NCBI GenBank assembly: GCA_035606355.1
Contig: DATNFO010000041.1
Location: 372,001 to 436,000, forward strand
Source: Sulfopaludibacter sp035606355
Lineage (GTDB): Bacteria; Acidobacteriota; Terriglobia; Bryobacterales; Bryobacteraceae
Length of the DNA: 64,000 nucleotides
Direction: 5' to 3'
A program made the translations under genes and the position numbers. Below the pieces are notes generated by a model, which was given only the letters and a program-made list of their open reading frames with translations, was not told the DNA's origin and searched no databases. This document shows, in pieces, positions 35,121 through 44,296 of the stretch; position 1 is the first letter of the stretch, and the number at the start of each line of letters is the position of its first letter.

Positions 35121-35981
35121 CCCCGCTTTGGTCTTGCGAGCGCGCTTCTTCGGACCCGCGGCGACGGGCGCTGCTTCCTCACCTTCACCTTCCGCCGCAT
35201 GCGCGAGGGCGGCCGGCTTGCGCTTCTCCGCCAGGCTCTTCTTCAGCGCTTCCATGATGTCGATGACGGGCGCCACGTGCGCAGCAGGCGTCGCCACCAC
35301 CTTGTGACCCTGCACCTTCGCCTCGATCATCTTCATCAGATTCTCGCGGTATGTATCGTGGTACTTCTTCGGCTCGAAATCCGCTTCCAGCGAAGAGATC
35401 AGCATCTTCGCCATATCGAGCTCCTTCTCTTTCACCAGGCTCGTATCCGTGCGGAACTCTTCGACTTGCCGGATTTCATCCTGGTAGTACATGGTGTGAG
35501 ACAGGATGCCCTTGTGCCCCGGGCGCAGGATGATGATGTGCTCGCGATTGTGCATCGCCACTTTTGCGAGACCGTAATACTTGCTCTCGCGCAGTGCCTG
35601 GAACAAGAGCGCGTACGGCTTCTCGCCGCCTTCATCAGGCGCGACGTAGTACGAGCTCTCCAGGTAGACGGGGTCCACGTCGTCCGCCTTCACGAATTCC
35701 AGAATCTCCATCACCCGGGCGGTCTTCGGCGCCACCTTCTTGATGTCCTCTTCGTCGATCTCGACGTAGTGGTCCTTCTCGTATTCGTAGCCCTTCACCA
35801 GCTCACTGCGAGGGACCGGTTTGTCTTCGTTCTGGCAGTAGATCACTTGCTTGATTCGCGAGTGGTCCTCTTTGTGCAGCAGATTGAAACTGATGGTCTC
35901 GCCGCGCGCCGCGCTGAACAAACGAATCGGAAATGAAACCAGGCCAAAGGTGAGGTGGCCTTTCCAGACGCTAGATGCCAT
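35118..35981 (-). CDS. ku: Ku DNA end-binding protein
   Basis: 287 aa, a typical bacterial Ku. MASSVWKGHLTFGLVSFPIR start, HYVEIDEEDIKKV, YLESSYYVAPDEGGEKPYALL and the later EVVATPAAH-type region, ending in a Lys/Arg-rich tail (KKRARKTKAG). It encircles broken DNA ends and recruits LigD. AAGGAG lies 8 nt before the ATG. It is divergent from the ligD genes; both use a 89-bp region with overlapping -10 hexamers at 36025-36032. Confidence 0.95.
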   Translation of the reverse strand: MASSVWKGHLTFGLVSFPIRLFSAARGETISFNLLHKEDHSRIKQVIYCQNEDKPVPRSELVKGYEYEKDHYVEIDEEDIKKVAPKTARVMEILEFVKADDVDPVYLESSYYVAPDEGGEKPYALLFQALRESKYYGLAKVAMHNREHIIILRPGHKGILSHTMYYQDEIRQVEEFRTDTSLVKEKELDMAKMLISSLEADFEPKKYHDTYRENLMKMIEAKVQGHKVVATPAAHVAPVIDIMEALKKSLAEKRKPAALAHAAEGEGEEAAPVAAGPKKRARKTKAG

Positions 35982-36024
35982 GTGTGCAGCTCCTTACTCT
36001 CCCCAGGGGCGTGGCTCCCACCAT

Positions 36025-36032
36025 ACTATAAT
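36025..36032. promoter_or_regulatory. Overlapping divergent -10 hexamers of ku and ligD
   Basis: ACTATAAT reads TATAAT on the plus strand (36027-36032) and TATAGT on the minus strand (36030-36025), i.e. two oppositely facing -10 elements overlapping by four bases. RNA polymerase could serve either ku or ligD but hardly both at once. No good -35 is visible for either. Confidence 0.4.
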
Positions 36033-36070
36033 CGCCGATAAGATGTAAATGACGGCATGTAAAGGGATTT

Positions 36071-36796
36071 ATGCCTCTTGAAGAGTACGCCGCAAAACGC
36101 TCGTTCTCAAACACGCCGGAGCCGCCTCCGTCTAAACCTACTCGCAAGAAGCCTGCCAACTATTTCTGTGTGCAAAGGCACGACGCCTCGCGCCTCCACT
36201 ACGATTTCCGGCTGGAAATGGACGGCGTCCTGAAATCCTGGGCCGTTCCCAAAGGTCCGACGCTCGATCCGGGCGTCCGTCACTTCGCGGCGATGGTGGA
36301 AGATCATCCCGTCGATTACGGCGGCTTCGAAGGCAACATCCCGGCCGGCAACTACGGCGCGGGCAGCGTGATGCTTTGGGATCGCGGTACCTTCGAACTG
36401 CTCGGGGATGCATCCGGCGCCGAACAACTTGCGCGCGGCGACCTCAAGTTTCGGCTGCACGGCGATAAGCTCAACGGCGATTACGCGATTGTTCACATGA
36501 AGGGCCGCGGCAAGGGCAACGAGTGGCTCATCATCAAAAAGCGCGATGAATTTGCGGAGGAGGGCTGGGACGTGGAGGCTCATGCCTATAGCGTCCTCTC
36601 CGGCCGGACTCAGGAAGAGATCGCCAAGAACCTGCCTGCGCACAAGGCCAAGAAAAAGAGCGCCGGAGCCACCGATCGTGTGTGGCAAAGCGATCGGCCC
36701 GCAAAGGCCAAGCGAGCTCCCGCCAAATCCGCCGCGCCCGCCGCCGCCAAAACATCGCCGGTTAAAAAAAAACGAAGCTCGACCTCGCAGGCGTGA
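36071..36796 (+). CDS. ligD: LigD 3'-phosphoesterase domain protein
   Basis: 241 aa. PE-domain motifs RHDASRLHYDFRLE (about 36-49), VPKGPTLDPG and AMVEDHPVDYGGFEGNIPAGNYGAG, with metal-binding His and Asp residues in place. It trims 3' ends in non-homologous end joining. A Lys/Ala/Pro-rich linker (about 190-241) ends in KKKRSSTSQA. The linker contains A9 at 36764-36772. The ORF stops at TGA 36794-36796, four bases into the next gene, which continues the LigD protein in the -1 frame. LigD of Pseudomonas and Mycobacterium is one PE-LIG-POL or POL-PE-LIG chain. Confidence 0.92.
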   Translation: MPLEEYAAKRSFSNTPEPPPSKPTRKKPANYFCVQRHDASRLHYDFRLEMDGVLKSWAVPKGPTLDPGVRHFAAMVEDHPVDYGGFEGNIPAGNYGAGSVMLWDRGTFELLGDASGAEQLARGDLKFRLHGDKLNGDYAIVHMKGRGKGNEWLIIKKRDEFAEEGWDVEAHAYSVLSGRTQEEIAKNLPAHKAKKKSAGATDRVWQSDRPAKAKRAPAKSAAPAAAKTSPVKKKRSSTSQA

Positions 36797-38697
36797 AAGG
36801 CGCACGCCTCGCTGAAATGCCGGCGGCGATTGAGCCTATGAAAGCCACCATCGCCGACCGCCCTCCGCGCGGCGACCAGTGGCTCTTTGAAGTTAAATGG
36901 GATGGCGTCCGTGCCGTGGCATTCATCGACTCCGAGGAGGTCCGTCTGCAATCGCGCTCCGGTCTGCGCTGCGAGCGGCAGTACCCGGAGCTCGCCATCA
37001 TCCATCATCAGGTCGCCGGCCGTCAGGCCATACTCGATGGCGAAATCGCCGTGCTCGATGATAAGGGCGTCTCGCACTTTCACCTCATTCAGCCACGCAT
37101 CGCCAATTCCGACCCGAACTCCATCGCTCATCTCACCCGCTCGACGCCGGTCGTCTACTTCGTTTTCGACATCCTCTACCTGGATGGGTACGATCTGCGG
37201 AATGTGGATCTCGCGCAGCGCCGCGCCATCCTGGAAGAGGTGATCTCACCCGAAGGTCCGCTGCGCATTTCTGAAGCATTTCCGGGGGCGGGCGAAGCCA
37301 TGCTCGATGCCGCGCGGGAAAACGGCCTCGAGGGCATTGTCGCCAAGCTCGATACCTCCTGCTACGAGTCGAAGCGCAGCCGCGAGTGGCTCAAAATCAA
37401 GATTGTTTCCGAGCAGGAGTTCGTGATCGGCGGCTTCACCGAACCGCAGGGCGATCGCGACTATTTTGGAGCTCTCGTCCTGGGTGTGCAGGACGAAGGC
37501 AAACTGCGCTGGGTGGGCAACGTGGGCACAGGCTTCGACCGGAAAACCCTCGCCGCGCTCGACGAAAAACTCCGGCCTCGCATCATTGAAAAGTGCCCGT
37601 TTACTCCGCGGCCGAAACCCGATCGCGGCATGACCTGGGTACAGCCGGAACTGGTCGCGCAAGTCCGCTTCGCCAACTGGACCACCGACAATCGACTGCG
37701 AGCGCCGGTCTATCTCGGCCTTCGCAACGACAAAGCTGCCGCGGAGACAGAACGCGAAGGCCCGCTGTTCCCGAAAGACGCGAAGGAGCTCACGCTCACG
37801 CTGGACGGCCGCTCTCTGAAATTCACCAACCTGCCGAAGGTTTTCTACCCCGCGGAGGGCTACACCAAGCGCGATGTGCTGAACTACTATGCCGAGGTCG
37901 CACACCTCATTTTGCCCCACCTGAACGACCGGCCGCTCTCGCTCAAGCGCTACCCCAACGGCATCGAGCAGGAGTATTTTTTCCAGAAGAATGTACGCGA
38001 AGCCTTCGCTCCGTGGCTGCGGACGGAAATGATCGATTCCGAGCACAACGGCCATCCCATCAAATACGTCTTTGCGGAGGACCGCGCCAGCCTGCTCTAC
38101 TTGGTCAACCTTGGCTGCATTGACCACAATCCGTGGATGAGCCGGTCTCCGCATCTGGAGAATCCCGACTTTGTCCTCATCGATCTCGACCCGCAGGAGT
38201 GCTCCTTCGACATGATCGTCGAAGCCGCCGTGATGGTGAAGCGCGTTCTCGACGAAATCGGCCTCACCGGATATCCGAAGACCACCGGCGGCGATGGCTT
38301 GCACGTCTACATCCCTGTAGTTCCCGAGTACACGTATGAGATCACGCGCACATTCGCGGAAGCCATTTCACGCGTGGTTCTCAAGCGCAAGCCCGATCTC
38401 TTCACCACGCCGCGTTCGGTCGCCAAGCGGCAGAAGAACCGCGTATACTTCGACTACCTGCAGAACGGCAAATCCAAGACCATCGCCGCGCCTTACGTGC
38501 TGCGCGCGTATCCGGGAGCGCCCGTCGCCACGCCGCTCGAATGGAAGGAAGTGAAACCTGGCCTCCACCCCAAAGATTTCAATCTGAGTAACGCGCTCGC
38601 TCGCTTTGAAAAAAAGGGCGATCTGTTCCAGGGCGTCCTCACACAACCGCAGCACCTGGAAGACGCGCTCCACTCGCTCGAAAAGCTCTTCCACTAG
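36793..38697 (+). CDS. ligD: LigD ATP-dependent ligase + polymerase
   Basis: 634 aa, GTG start in a GTGA overlap with the PE gene. Ligase domain: catalytic Lys in FEVKWDGVRA (about 34-43), FHLIQPRI, FDILYLDGYDLR, GIVAKLDTSCYESKRSREWLKIK. POL (archaeo-eukaryotic primase) domain from about 335: LTLDGRSLKFTNLPKVFYPAEGY, the DLDP metal pair in LIDLDPQECSFD, and KTTGGDGLHVYIPV. It seals and fills ends held by Ku. Upstream of the GTG, the same frame is open back to the A9 tract with linker-like residues KLDLAG. Confidence 0.95.
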   Translation: MKGARLAEMPAAIEPMKATIADRPPRGDQWLFEVKWDGVRAVAFIDSEEVRLQSRSGLRCERQYPELAIIHHQVAGRQAILDGEIAVLDDKGVSHFHLIQPRIANSDPNSIAHLTRSTPVVYFVFDILYLDGYDLRNVDLAQRRAILEEVISPEGPLRISEAFPGAGEAMLDAARENGLEGIVAKLDTSCYESKRSREWLKIKIVSEQEFVIGGFTEPQGDRDYFGALVLGVQDEGKLRWVGNVGTGFDRKTLAALDEKLRPRIIEKCPFTPRPKPDRGMTWVQPELVAQVRFANWTTDNRLRAPVYLGLRNDKAAAETEREGPLFPKDAKELTLTLDGRSLKFTNLPKVFYPAEGYTKRDVLNYYAEVAHLILPHLNDRPLSLKRYPNGIEQEYFFQKNVREAFAPWLRTEMIDSEHNGHPIKYVFAEDRASLLYLVNLGCIDHNPWMSRSPHLENPDFVLIDLDPQECSFDMIVEAAVMVKRVLDEIGLTGYPKTTGGDGLHVYIPVVPEYTYEITRTFAEAISRVVLKRKPDLFTTPRSVAKRQKNRVYFDYLQNGKSKTIAAPYVLRAYPGAPVATPLEWKEVKPGLHPKDFNLSNALARFEKKGDLFQGVLTQPQHLEDALHSLEKLFH

Positions 38698-38702
38698 CCG
38701 TT

Positions 38703-40562
38703 ATGCCGAACCTTTGGAATCCCACTCCCGACTACATCCAGACCACGAACGTCTGGCGCTTCATGGAGCGCCTCGGATTCTCCGATCGCGAAGCCTTCCT
38801 CGCCTTTTCCCGCAACGAACCCGAGCGCTTTTGGGACGAGATTCTCCGCGAGATGAACGTCGAGTGGTTCGAGCCCTACACCCAAACTCTGGATGCCTCG
38901 CGCGGACCGGAGTGGGCGCGCTGGTTCGTCGGCGGCCGCACCAACATCGCGCACAACTGCCTTGATCGCTGGGCTTACAACCGCTCGCGCATTGCCTGCA
39001 TCTGGGAAGGGGAATCGGGTGAAACCCGAATTGTCACCTTCCGCGACCTGCTGGAGGAAGCTAATCAGGTTGCGAATGCCCTCACGGCCGCAGGCATCGA
39101 ATCCGGCGACCGCGTCGCGCTCTGCATGCCGATGGTCCCCGAAATCCTTTCGATTCTGTACGGCGCATGGAAGCTCGGGGTCACGGTGGTGCCGATCTTC
39201 GCGGGCTTCGGCACAGGTGCGATCGAGACGCGTCTCGCCGATTCCGGCGCGCGCATCCTCTTCACCGCCGACCATCTCGTCCGGCGCGGCAAAACGCTCC
39301 CGCTCCTCGAGAAAATGCCCAACATCACCGAGCGCACAATCGTGCTGCGTTATCAGGGAGGCGATCCGCTCGGCGCCACCACCTGGGAAGACTTCCTCTA
39401 CGATCACTCTATAGACGCGCCCACAGCGGCGCTCGACTCCGAACACCACGCTCTGATTCTGTATACATCCGGAACCACGGGGAAGCCGAAAGGCGCCGTT
39501 CACACGCACGGCGGAGTGCTCGCGCAAACCGGCAAGGAAATCTACCTCGGCTTCGACCACCGGCACGGCGACCGTTTCTTCTGGCTCTCCGATATCGGCT
39601 GGATGATGGGCCCGTGGACCATCGCCGGCAACCACCTTCTCGGCGGCACGATCTTCATGTATGACGGCGCGCCCGATTATCCAACGCCCATGCGCCTTTG
39701 GGAAACCATCGAGCGTCACCAGATCACCACGTTTGGAGTATCCCCGACCGCCATTCGCGCCCTGCTAAAATCCGCCGCCACGCCTCTTCCGCCGATGAAG
39801 TCTCTGCGACTCCTCGGTTCCACCGGCGAGCCCTGGGACGAACCCTCGTGGCGCTGGTTCTTCGAAGAAGTCGGCCGCCGCCGCTGCCCCATCATCAACA
39901 TCTCCGGCGGCACCGAGATCATCGGCTGCTTCCTGTTCCCTCTTCCCATACAGCCGCTCGAACCCTGCTCGCTGGGCGGACCCGCTCCGGGAATGGCCAC
40001 GGAAGTCGTAGACGATCGTGGGAATCCGATTCGCGGCCGGACCGGCTACCTCGTTTGCACTGCCCCCGCACCCTCCATGACGCGCGGTATATGGAACGAC
40101 CCGGATCGTTACATTGACACCTACTGGTCGCGCTTCCCCGGCTGGTGGTATCACGGCGATTGGGCCAGCGTCGATGCCGAAGGCCAGTGGTTCCTGCACG
40201 GCCGCGCCGATGAATCGATGAACGTCGCGGGACGCAAGGTGGGTCCCGCTGAAGTGGAAGAAGCCATGATGCGGCACGCCGGAGTTGCCGAGGCTGCAGT
40301 GATCGGAGTGCCCGACGAGATCAAAGGAGAAGCGATCGTCGGCTACGCCGTGCCCAAACCGGGCGTCACTCTCGACCCGGCTGCGGTCTGCAATACCGTC
40401 GCCGAAGTGCTCGGGCCGATGTTCCGCCCGCGAGAAGTGATCGTCGTCGCCGAGCTTCCGAAAACGCAAAGCGGAAAGATCGTTCGCCGTCTGATGCGTC
40501 AGAAGTACCTCGGACAGGATTTGGGAGACACCTCAACTGTAGCCAACCCTACTGCCCTCTGA
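38703..40562 (+). CDS. Acyl-CoA synthetase (AMP-forming, acetyl-CoA synthetase-like)
   Basis: 619 aa. N-terminal ACS-type region (WDEILREMNVEWFEPYTQTLD), A3 loop LILYTSGTTGKPKGAVHTHG (about 254-273), A5 GGTEIIGCF, hinge/A8 DESMNVAGRKVGPAEVEEAMM and A10 PKTQSGKIVRRLMR, whose Lys is the catalytic one that acetyltransferases can modify. It makes acyl-CoA from a short carboxylate, ATP and CoA; substrate is not predicted. It begins 5 bp after ligD, but with a different job. Confidence 0.92.
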   Translation: MPNLWNPTPDYIQTTNVWRFMERLGFSDREAFLAFSRNEPERFWDEILREMNVEWFEPYTQTLDASRGPEWARWFVGGRTNIAHNCLDRWAYNRSRIACIWEGESGETRIVTFRDLLEEANQVANALTAAGIESGDRVALCMPMVPEILSILYGAWKLGVTVVPIFAGFGTGAIETRLADSGARILFTADHLVRRGKTLPLLEKMPNITERTIVLRYQGGDPLGATTWEDFLYDHSIDAPTAALDSEHHALILYTSGTTGKPKGAVHTHGGVLAQTGKEIYLGFDHRHGDRFFWLSDIGWMMGPWTIAGNHLLGGTIFMYDGAPDYPTPMRLWETIERHQITTFGVSPTAIRALLKSAATPLPPMKSLRLLGSTGEPWDEPSWRWFFEEVGRRRCPIINISGGTEIIGCFLFPLPIQPLEPCSLGGPAPGMATEVVDDRGNPIRGRTGYLVCTAPAPSMTRGIWNDPDRYIDTYWSRFPGWWYHGDWASVDAEGQWFLHGRADESMNVAGRKVGPAEVEEAMMRHAGVAEAAVIGVPDEIKGEAIVGYAVPKPGVTLDPAAVCNTVAEVLGPMFRPREVIVVAELPKTQSGKIVRRLMRQKYLGQDLGDTSTVANPTAL

Positions 40563-40568
40563 CCTCGA

Positions 40569-40574
40569 CTATGA
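40569..40574 (+). promoter_or_regulatory. Putative -10 of the 40608 gene pair
   Basis: TATGAT/ACACT (overlapping with TATACACT-like sequence) occurs about 35 nt before GTG 40608, followed by a strong GGGAGGGG Shine-Dalgarno. This suggests an own promoter for the two-gene cluster. Confidence 0.35.
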
Positions 40575-40607
40575 TACACTCCAGCCAATTACCGGGAGGG
40601 GCAACGC

Positions 40608-40970
40608 GTGCCGTTACGCTCGAAATTATTCGCCGGCGACAAAGCGCTTGAGGCCTGTGCCGCACAAGACTCGGCCCATATCACGCTCAACGCCATCGGC
40701 CCGCACATATCCAAAATCCAAACGGCGCTCTTCGTTCTGGACGAAGTTTCCGTAGCCGCTCGCGAACTGCAAAGCCAAACCTACGGGCCATCGACGGCCG
40801 CAGCCGTTCTCGCGTATAAACAGAAGCGCCGCATCATCAATTTCGGCTATCAGACACAGGCAGACAACATCGTCGGCAAGATGACGATCGCCGCCATGGA
40901 TGCCGAGATGGTGATCGAAGAAAAATTGCCCCCGCTTCGCGACCCCCTGGACCAGCCGGCGTCCACATAA
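40608..40970 (+). CDS. Peptidoglycan-binding-like small protein
   Basis: 120 aa, GTG start with GGGAGGGG 6 nt upstream. A PG-binding_1-like helical pattern is visible: GPHISKIQTALFVLD, YGPSTAAAVLAYKQKRRII and IVGKMTIAAMDAEM. There is no signal peptide or membrane segment, so if it binds peptidoglycan it must leave the cell by another route. It is followed 18 bp later by a 284-aa protein and is probably co-transcribed with it. I do not know a function. Confidence 0.6.
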   Translation: MPLRSKLFAGDKALEACAAQDSAHITLNAIGPHISKIQTALFVLDEVSVAARELQSQTYGPSTAAAVLAYKQKRRIINFGYQTQADNIVGKMTIAAMDAEMVIEEKLPPLRDPLDQPAST

Positions 40971-40988
40971 TCGACGGAGGACATACGA

Positions 40989-41843
40989 TTGCAGATTCTG
41001 GACGCGCAGCTCACGCTCACGGTCGATTTTAGTAATGCCAAGCCGGACGTCTTCATCAACCCCATCGGTCACATCATCTGCCACTTGACGACGGGTTTCG
41101 CTGCGTCCACCTTCCCAAAAGGCCAAGGCAACGCCGTTACCGCCGGTGCGCACGTGCCCATCGTACTCGGTCCGCATGAATCCGCCTCCTCGGCGGATTT
41201 CGGATTTGTGCAACTCGCGCGCATTAACCCCGGCCAATCCTTCAGCGCCTTCTTCTATGCCGGCCGTATGCGCAGCGAAGGCTCGATCACAGTGAATCCG
41301 AATGTGCCGCCGGCACTCGCCAGCCCCGTTTTATATGACGCCTCCGGCACGCCGCCCGACCCGTACTTTGAAACGCCTAACCCTTCGTTTACGCCGCCAA
41401 AGATCAATGCCTCCTGGGGCGACCATCCTGCTCTGAAGGTGCCTCTCCGCTTACGGAACTCGGGGCGGAACGTGGACAACTTCCTCTTCCAGGTGATTCA
41501 GGACCGGGAGTTCTGGACCATCTTCACAAGCACCGATGCGGCAGGCAAGATCACTTACATTTCGCACTTTCACTGGCAGGTACGTTACGATATCGAGCTC
41601 ATGTGGCGCAACCAGGACGCGTCCCTCCGGCGCAACAAGTCATTCGCCAAGGTGCTCGACGCTAAGGTGAAAGGGGCGCCCACGGACCCGGCGCTACAAT
41701 CGCTGCTCAACAACCCATCCGGCGATCGGGCAAACAAAGTGTACAGCACTGCCATGAACCAGGCTTTCTTTGGAGCGCGAGGAGCAAATCACACCGAGAA
41801 CAACACCTGGTTCACAACGGTCCCGAACGATTTTTGGACATAA
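40989..41843 (+). CDS. Hypothetical protein, 284 aa
   Basis: TTG start with CGGAGGA 9 nt upstream. No signal peptide. The N half looks like a beta-rich domain (ILDAQLTLTVDFS...VFINPIGHIICHL), and mid-protein a Pro-rich region (DPYFETPNPSFTPPK) precedes a helical C half with WGDHPALKVPLRL, HFHWQVRYDIELMWR and FFGARGANHTENNTWF. I do not recognise the family. It is the second gene of a pair with the PG-binding-like protein, so the two probably act together. Confidence 0.65.
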   Translation: MQILDAQLTLTVDFSNAKPDVFINPIGHIICHLTTGFAASTFPKGQGNAVTAGAHVPIVLGPHESASSADFGFVQLARINPGQSFSAFFYAGRMRSEGSITVNPNVPPALASPVLYDASGTPPDPYFETPNPSFTPPKINASWGDHPALKVPLRLRNSGRNVDNFLFQVIQDREFWTIFTSTDAAGKITYISHFHWQVRYDIELMWRNQDASLRRNKSFAKVLDAKVKGAPTDPALQSLLNNPSGDRANKVYSTAMNQAFFGARGANHTENNTWFTTVPNDFWT

Positions 41844-41909
41844 GCCACCACGCAACTTCTGGACGGAAAGCGGGAGTGAAGACTATACTGCGGGGATACC
41901 GGCCGGACC

Positions 41910-43543
41910 ATGTACGACGTTCAGCTCCTCTTTGAGACCCTCGCCGACCTCACCTCCGAACAGCGCGATTCCTGGTACCGCGAGCACAACATCACTGCGG
42001 CGATTCGCGCCGAGGTGGAAGCGCTACTGCAGTTCGATGCCGCGCCGAGCGTCCCTCTGAACCACCGCATCGGCGCACTTGCGCGCGAACTCCTCGATAC
42101 GCACTCCGAGCCGCGGACCGGCGACCGCTGCGGCACTTATGAACTCGTCCGTTTGCTTGGCCGTGGCGGTATGGGGTCGGTATTCCTGGCTGTTCGTTCC
42201 GATGGCGAAGTCGATTAGCGCCCTGCCATTAAGTTCGCGCGCGACCTGACTGACGACCCCGCCGCACGAGACCGCTTCCTGCGCGAGCGGCAATTCTTGC
42301 ATCGCTCAATCACCCCGGGATCGCGCGCCTTCCTCGATGCCGGCCACACCGCCGAAGGCCGGCCCTACCTCGTCATGGAGTATGTGGAAGGCAAACCTCT
42401 CGATCTCTTCGCCGAAAATCTTGGCCTCCGCGGCAAGCTCGAGCTCTTTCTGAGCGTATGCGCTCCGCTTGCGTACGCGCATCGCAACCTGGTTATCCAT
42501 CGCGACCTGAAGCCCTCTAACATTCTGGTAAATGCCGCCGGAGAGCCCAAGCTGCTGGATTTCGGGATCGCCCGGCTGCTGGACGATAACGCCCAGTCCG
42601 CCTTCACGCGGGACCGCGCACTCACGCTGGAATACGCCAGCCCGGAGCAATTGCTCGGAGCGGCTCGCACAACAGCGACCGATGTTTATTCGCTCGGCGC
42701 TGTGCTGTACCGCCTGCTCATTGGACGTTCTCCGCACGCGCCCAATGGCGATACGGAAACCATGGAGGCATGCATTCTGCATTGCGAGGCGCCGCCGCCC
42801 AGCCGCATCGACCCCTCCATTCCGCGCGATCTCGACTTCGTCCTCGCAAAAGCTCTGCGCAAAGAGCCGGAGGATCGCTATCCGGCGGTGGATGCGTTCG
42901 CCGCCGATGTGCGCGCGTTTCTGGATTCCCGGCCGGTTGCAGCCCGCGCGGGCGATCCCTGGTATCCCGCTCGTAAATTCGTTCGGCGGCGCTGGGTTCC
43001 CCTCGCTGCTGCGGCCGTCCTGATGCTGCTCCTCACAGCCGGACATCTCGCCGTCAGCGCGAGCGCGCGATTGCGCAGCGCCGGTTTCAGCAGCTTCGCC
43101 ATCTTGCCGGGCGGGTGCTGCAGTTCGATATGCCGGTCCGGCAGCTTCGGGGCGCCATTGCAGCGCGGCGCGAGATCGTCGCCGTCTCCATGGAATACTT
43201 CGACGGTTTGAGCCGCGAGTCGCACAACGATCGCGAGCTCGCCGGCGATCTGGCGAACGGTTATCTGCAACTCGCCAACGTGCAGGGCGTGCCGGCGTAT
43301 CCGAACCTGAGGCAGTTCGCCGATGCAGAAGCCAGTCTCGCGAAGGCCGAGAGATTCTCGGAAGTGGCGGTTAAGGCAACTCCCGCGAATACCGACGCCA
43401 TCTTCACTTCAGCGGAAATCGCACAGTTCCGAATGATGCTCGCCGATTCACAGCGCCGCGATGCAGACGTCCTGAAATACGCGGGAGATACCGGCCATCG
43501 CCTGGAATGCCTCGTGCAGCATTCCGCGAAGCAGCCGGATAGG
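41910..43543 (+). pseudogene. Decayed TPR Ser/Thr kinase of the 6167 type
   Basis: The DNA reads as a kinase closely like the one at 6167-8350, but with lesions. (1) In-frame TAG at 42216 where CAG (Gln) is expected, between GEVD and RPAIKF. (2) One base lost at about 42300 and one gained at about 42332, so that 11 residues are scrambled; the shifted frame there restores SLNHPGIARL, the family consensus. (3) A frameshift near 43056-43061 after the membrane segment; the new frame resumes ERAIAQRRFQQLRHLAG. (4) The coding sequence ends at about 43543, losing the rest of the sensor region. HRDLKPSN and DFG are still legible. TATACT at 41884 may be its old promoter. Confidence 0.88.
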
Positions 43544-44251
43544 ATCCCACGGAGTACTCCGAATCTCTCCAGGTCAAAAGCTTCAACCACATCACAGCCA
43601 GTTACCAGGACAGGGTGCCGGGCAGCTTTGCCCTCGCTTGCGATCCTGATGAAGTGTTTCCGGGGCTGCTGTGCGCCACCGTCACGCTCAGCAATCAGCC
43701 GGATATGAGCGTTACCTCCGGCGTGACCGCGTATCCGCAGGACCCCAGCAATCAGACTCACCTTTCCAGCTATAGCCAGCTCACAGGTGAAATCGCTTAC
43801 TTTTATGAAGTGGTCGGGCCCGCAAATTCGGCCCCTGTTCCGCTTGTCTTGAATACCTACGTCTCATTTCTGGTGGACTTGGGAGTCGATCGCAGTTATT
43901 CCATACAAGGCGCCGCCGAGACGCGGCTGGATGGCATCACGCCAGGCGGGGCCACAAACCCCGTCTATGCGATTTCCGATTCCACGCGCGCTCAGCACAA
44001 TCAGTTACTTACTAATTACGCGCGCGCCAACACGGAGTACGATATCGCGCTGATCGCCAGCGGCCTCACCGCGTATAACAAACGGGACGCTGGGCTTCGA
44101 TTCCCCGATTTCTATTTCGGTGTTCATCGACCCGGTCCTGAGCTTCGCGCCGGCGTTCGACTCCACTGGCTACAGCCTGGTATTCAGCGACGGCTGGGTG
44201 GAGCGGCGTGTCTATGTTTCGGCTACCGGCGCCGCCGTAGCCGGTAAGTGA
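43543..44251 (+). pseudogene. Decayed fragment of a secreted-type protein
   Basis: Directly abutting the kinase remnant, the plus-strand frame starting after a TAG at 43540 reads DPTEYSESLQVKSFNHITAS and continues through a Gly/Ser/Asn-rich beta protein (TVTLSNQPDMSVTSG; VSFLVDLGVDRSYSIQG) to about 44080. One extra A at about 44080-44083 then shifts the frame; the shifted frame (TLGFDSPISISVFIDPVLSFAP) continues sensibly to TGA 44249-44251. No start codon or signal peptide is left, so the 5' end was lost at the junction. It resembles PEP-CTERM-type surface proteins of this phylum. Family uncertain. Confidence 0.7.
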
Positions 44252-44296
44252 CGTGCCGACAGGAATCCTTCCTGTTGGGTCGCGCGGTGCGCGACT

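Noticed and set aside
37246..38304. Long minus-strand frame opposite ligD
   Set aside because: The plus-strand ligase and polymerase motifs are intact; the antisense frame is GC-skew noise.
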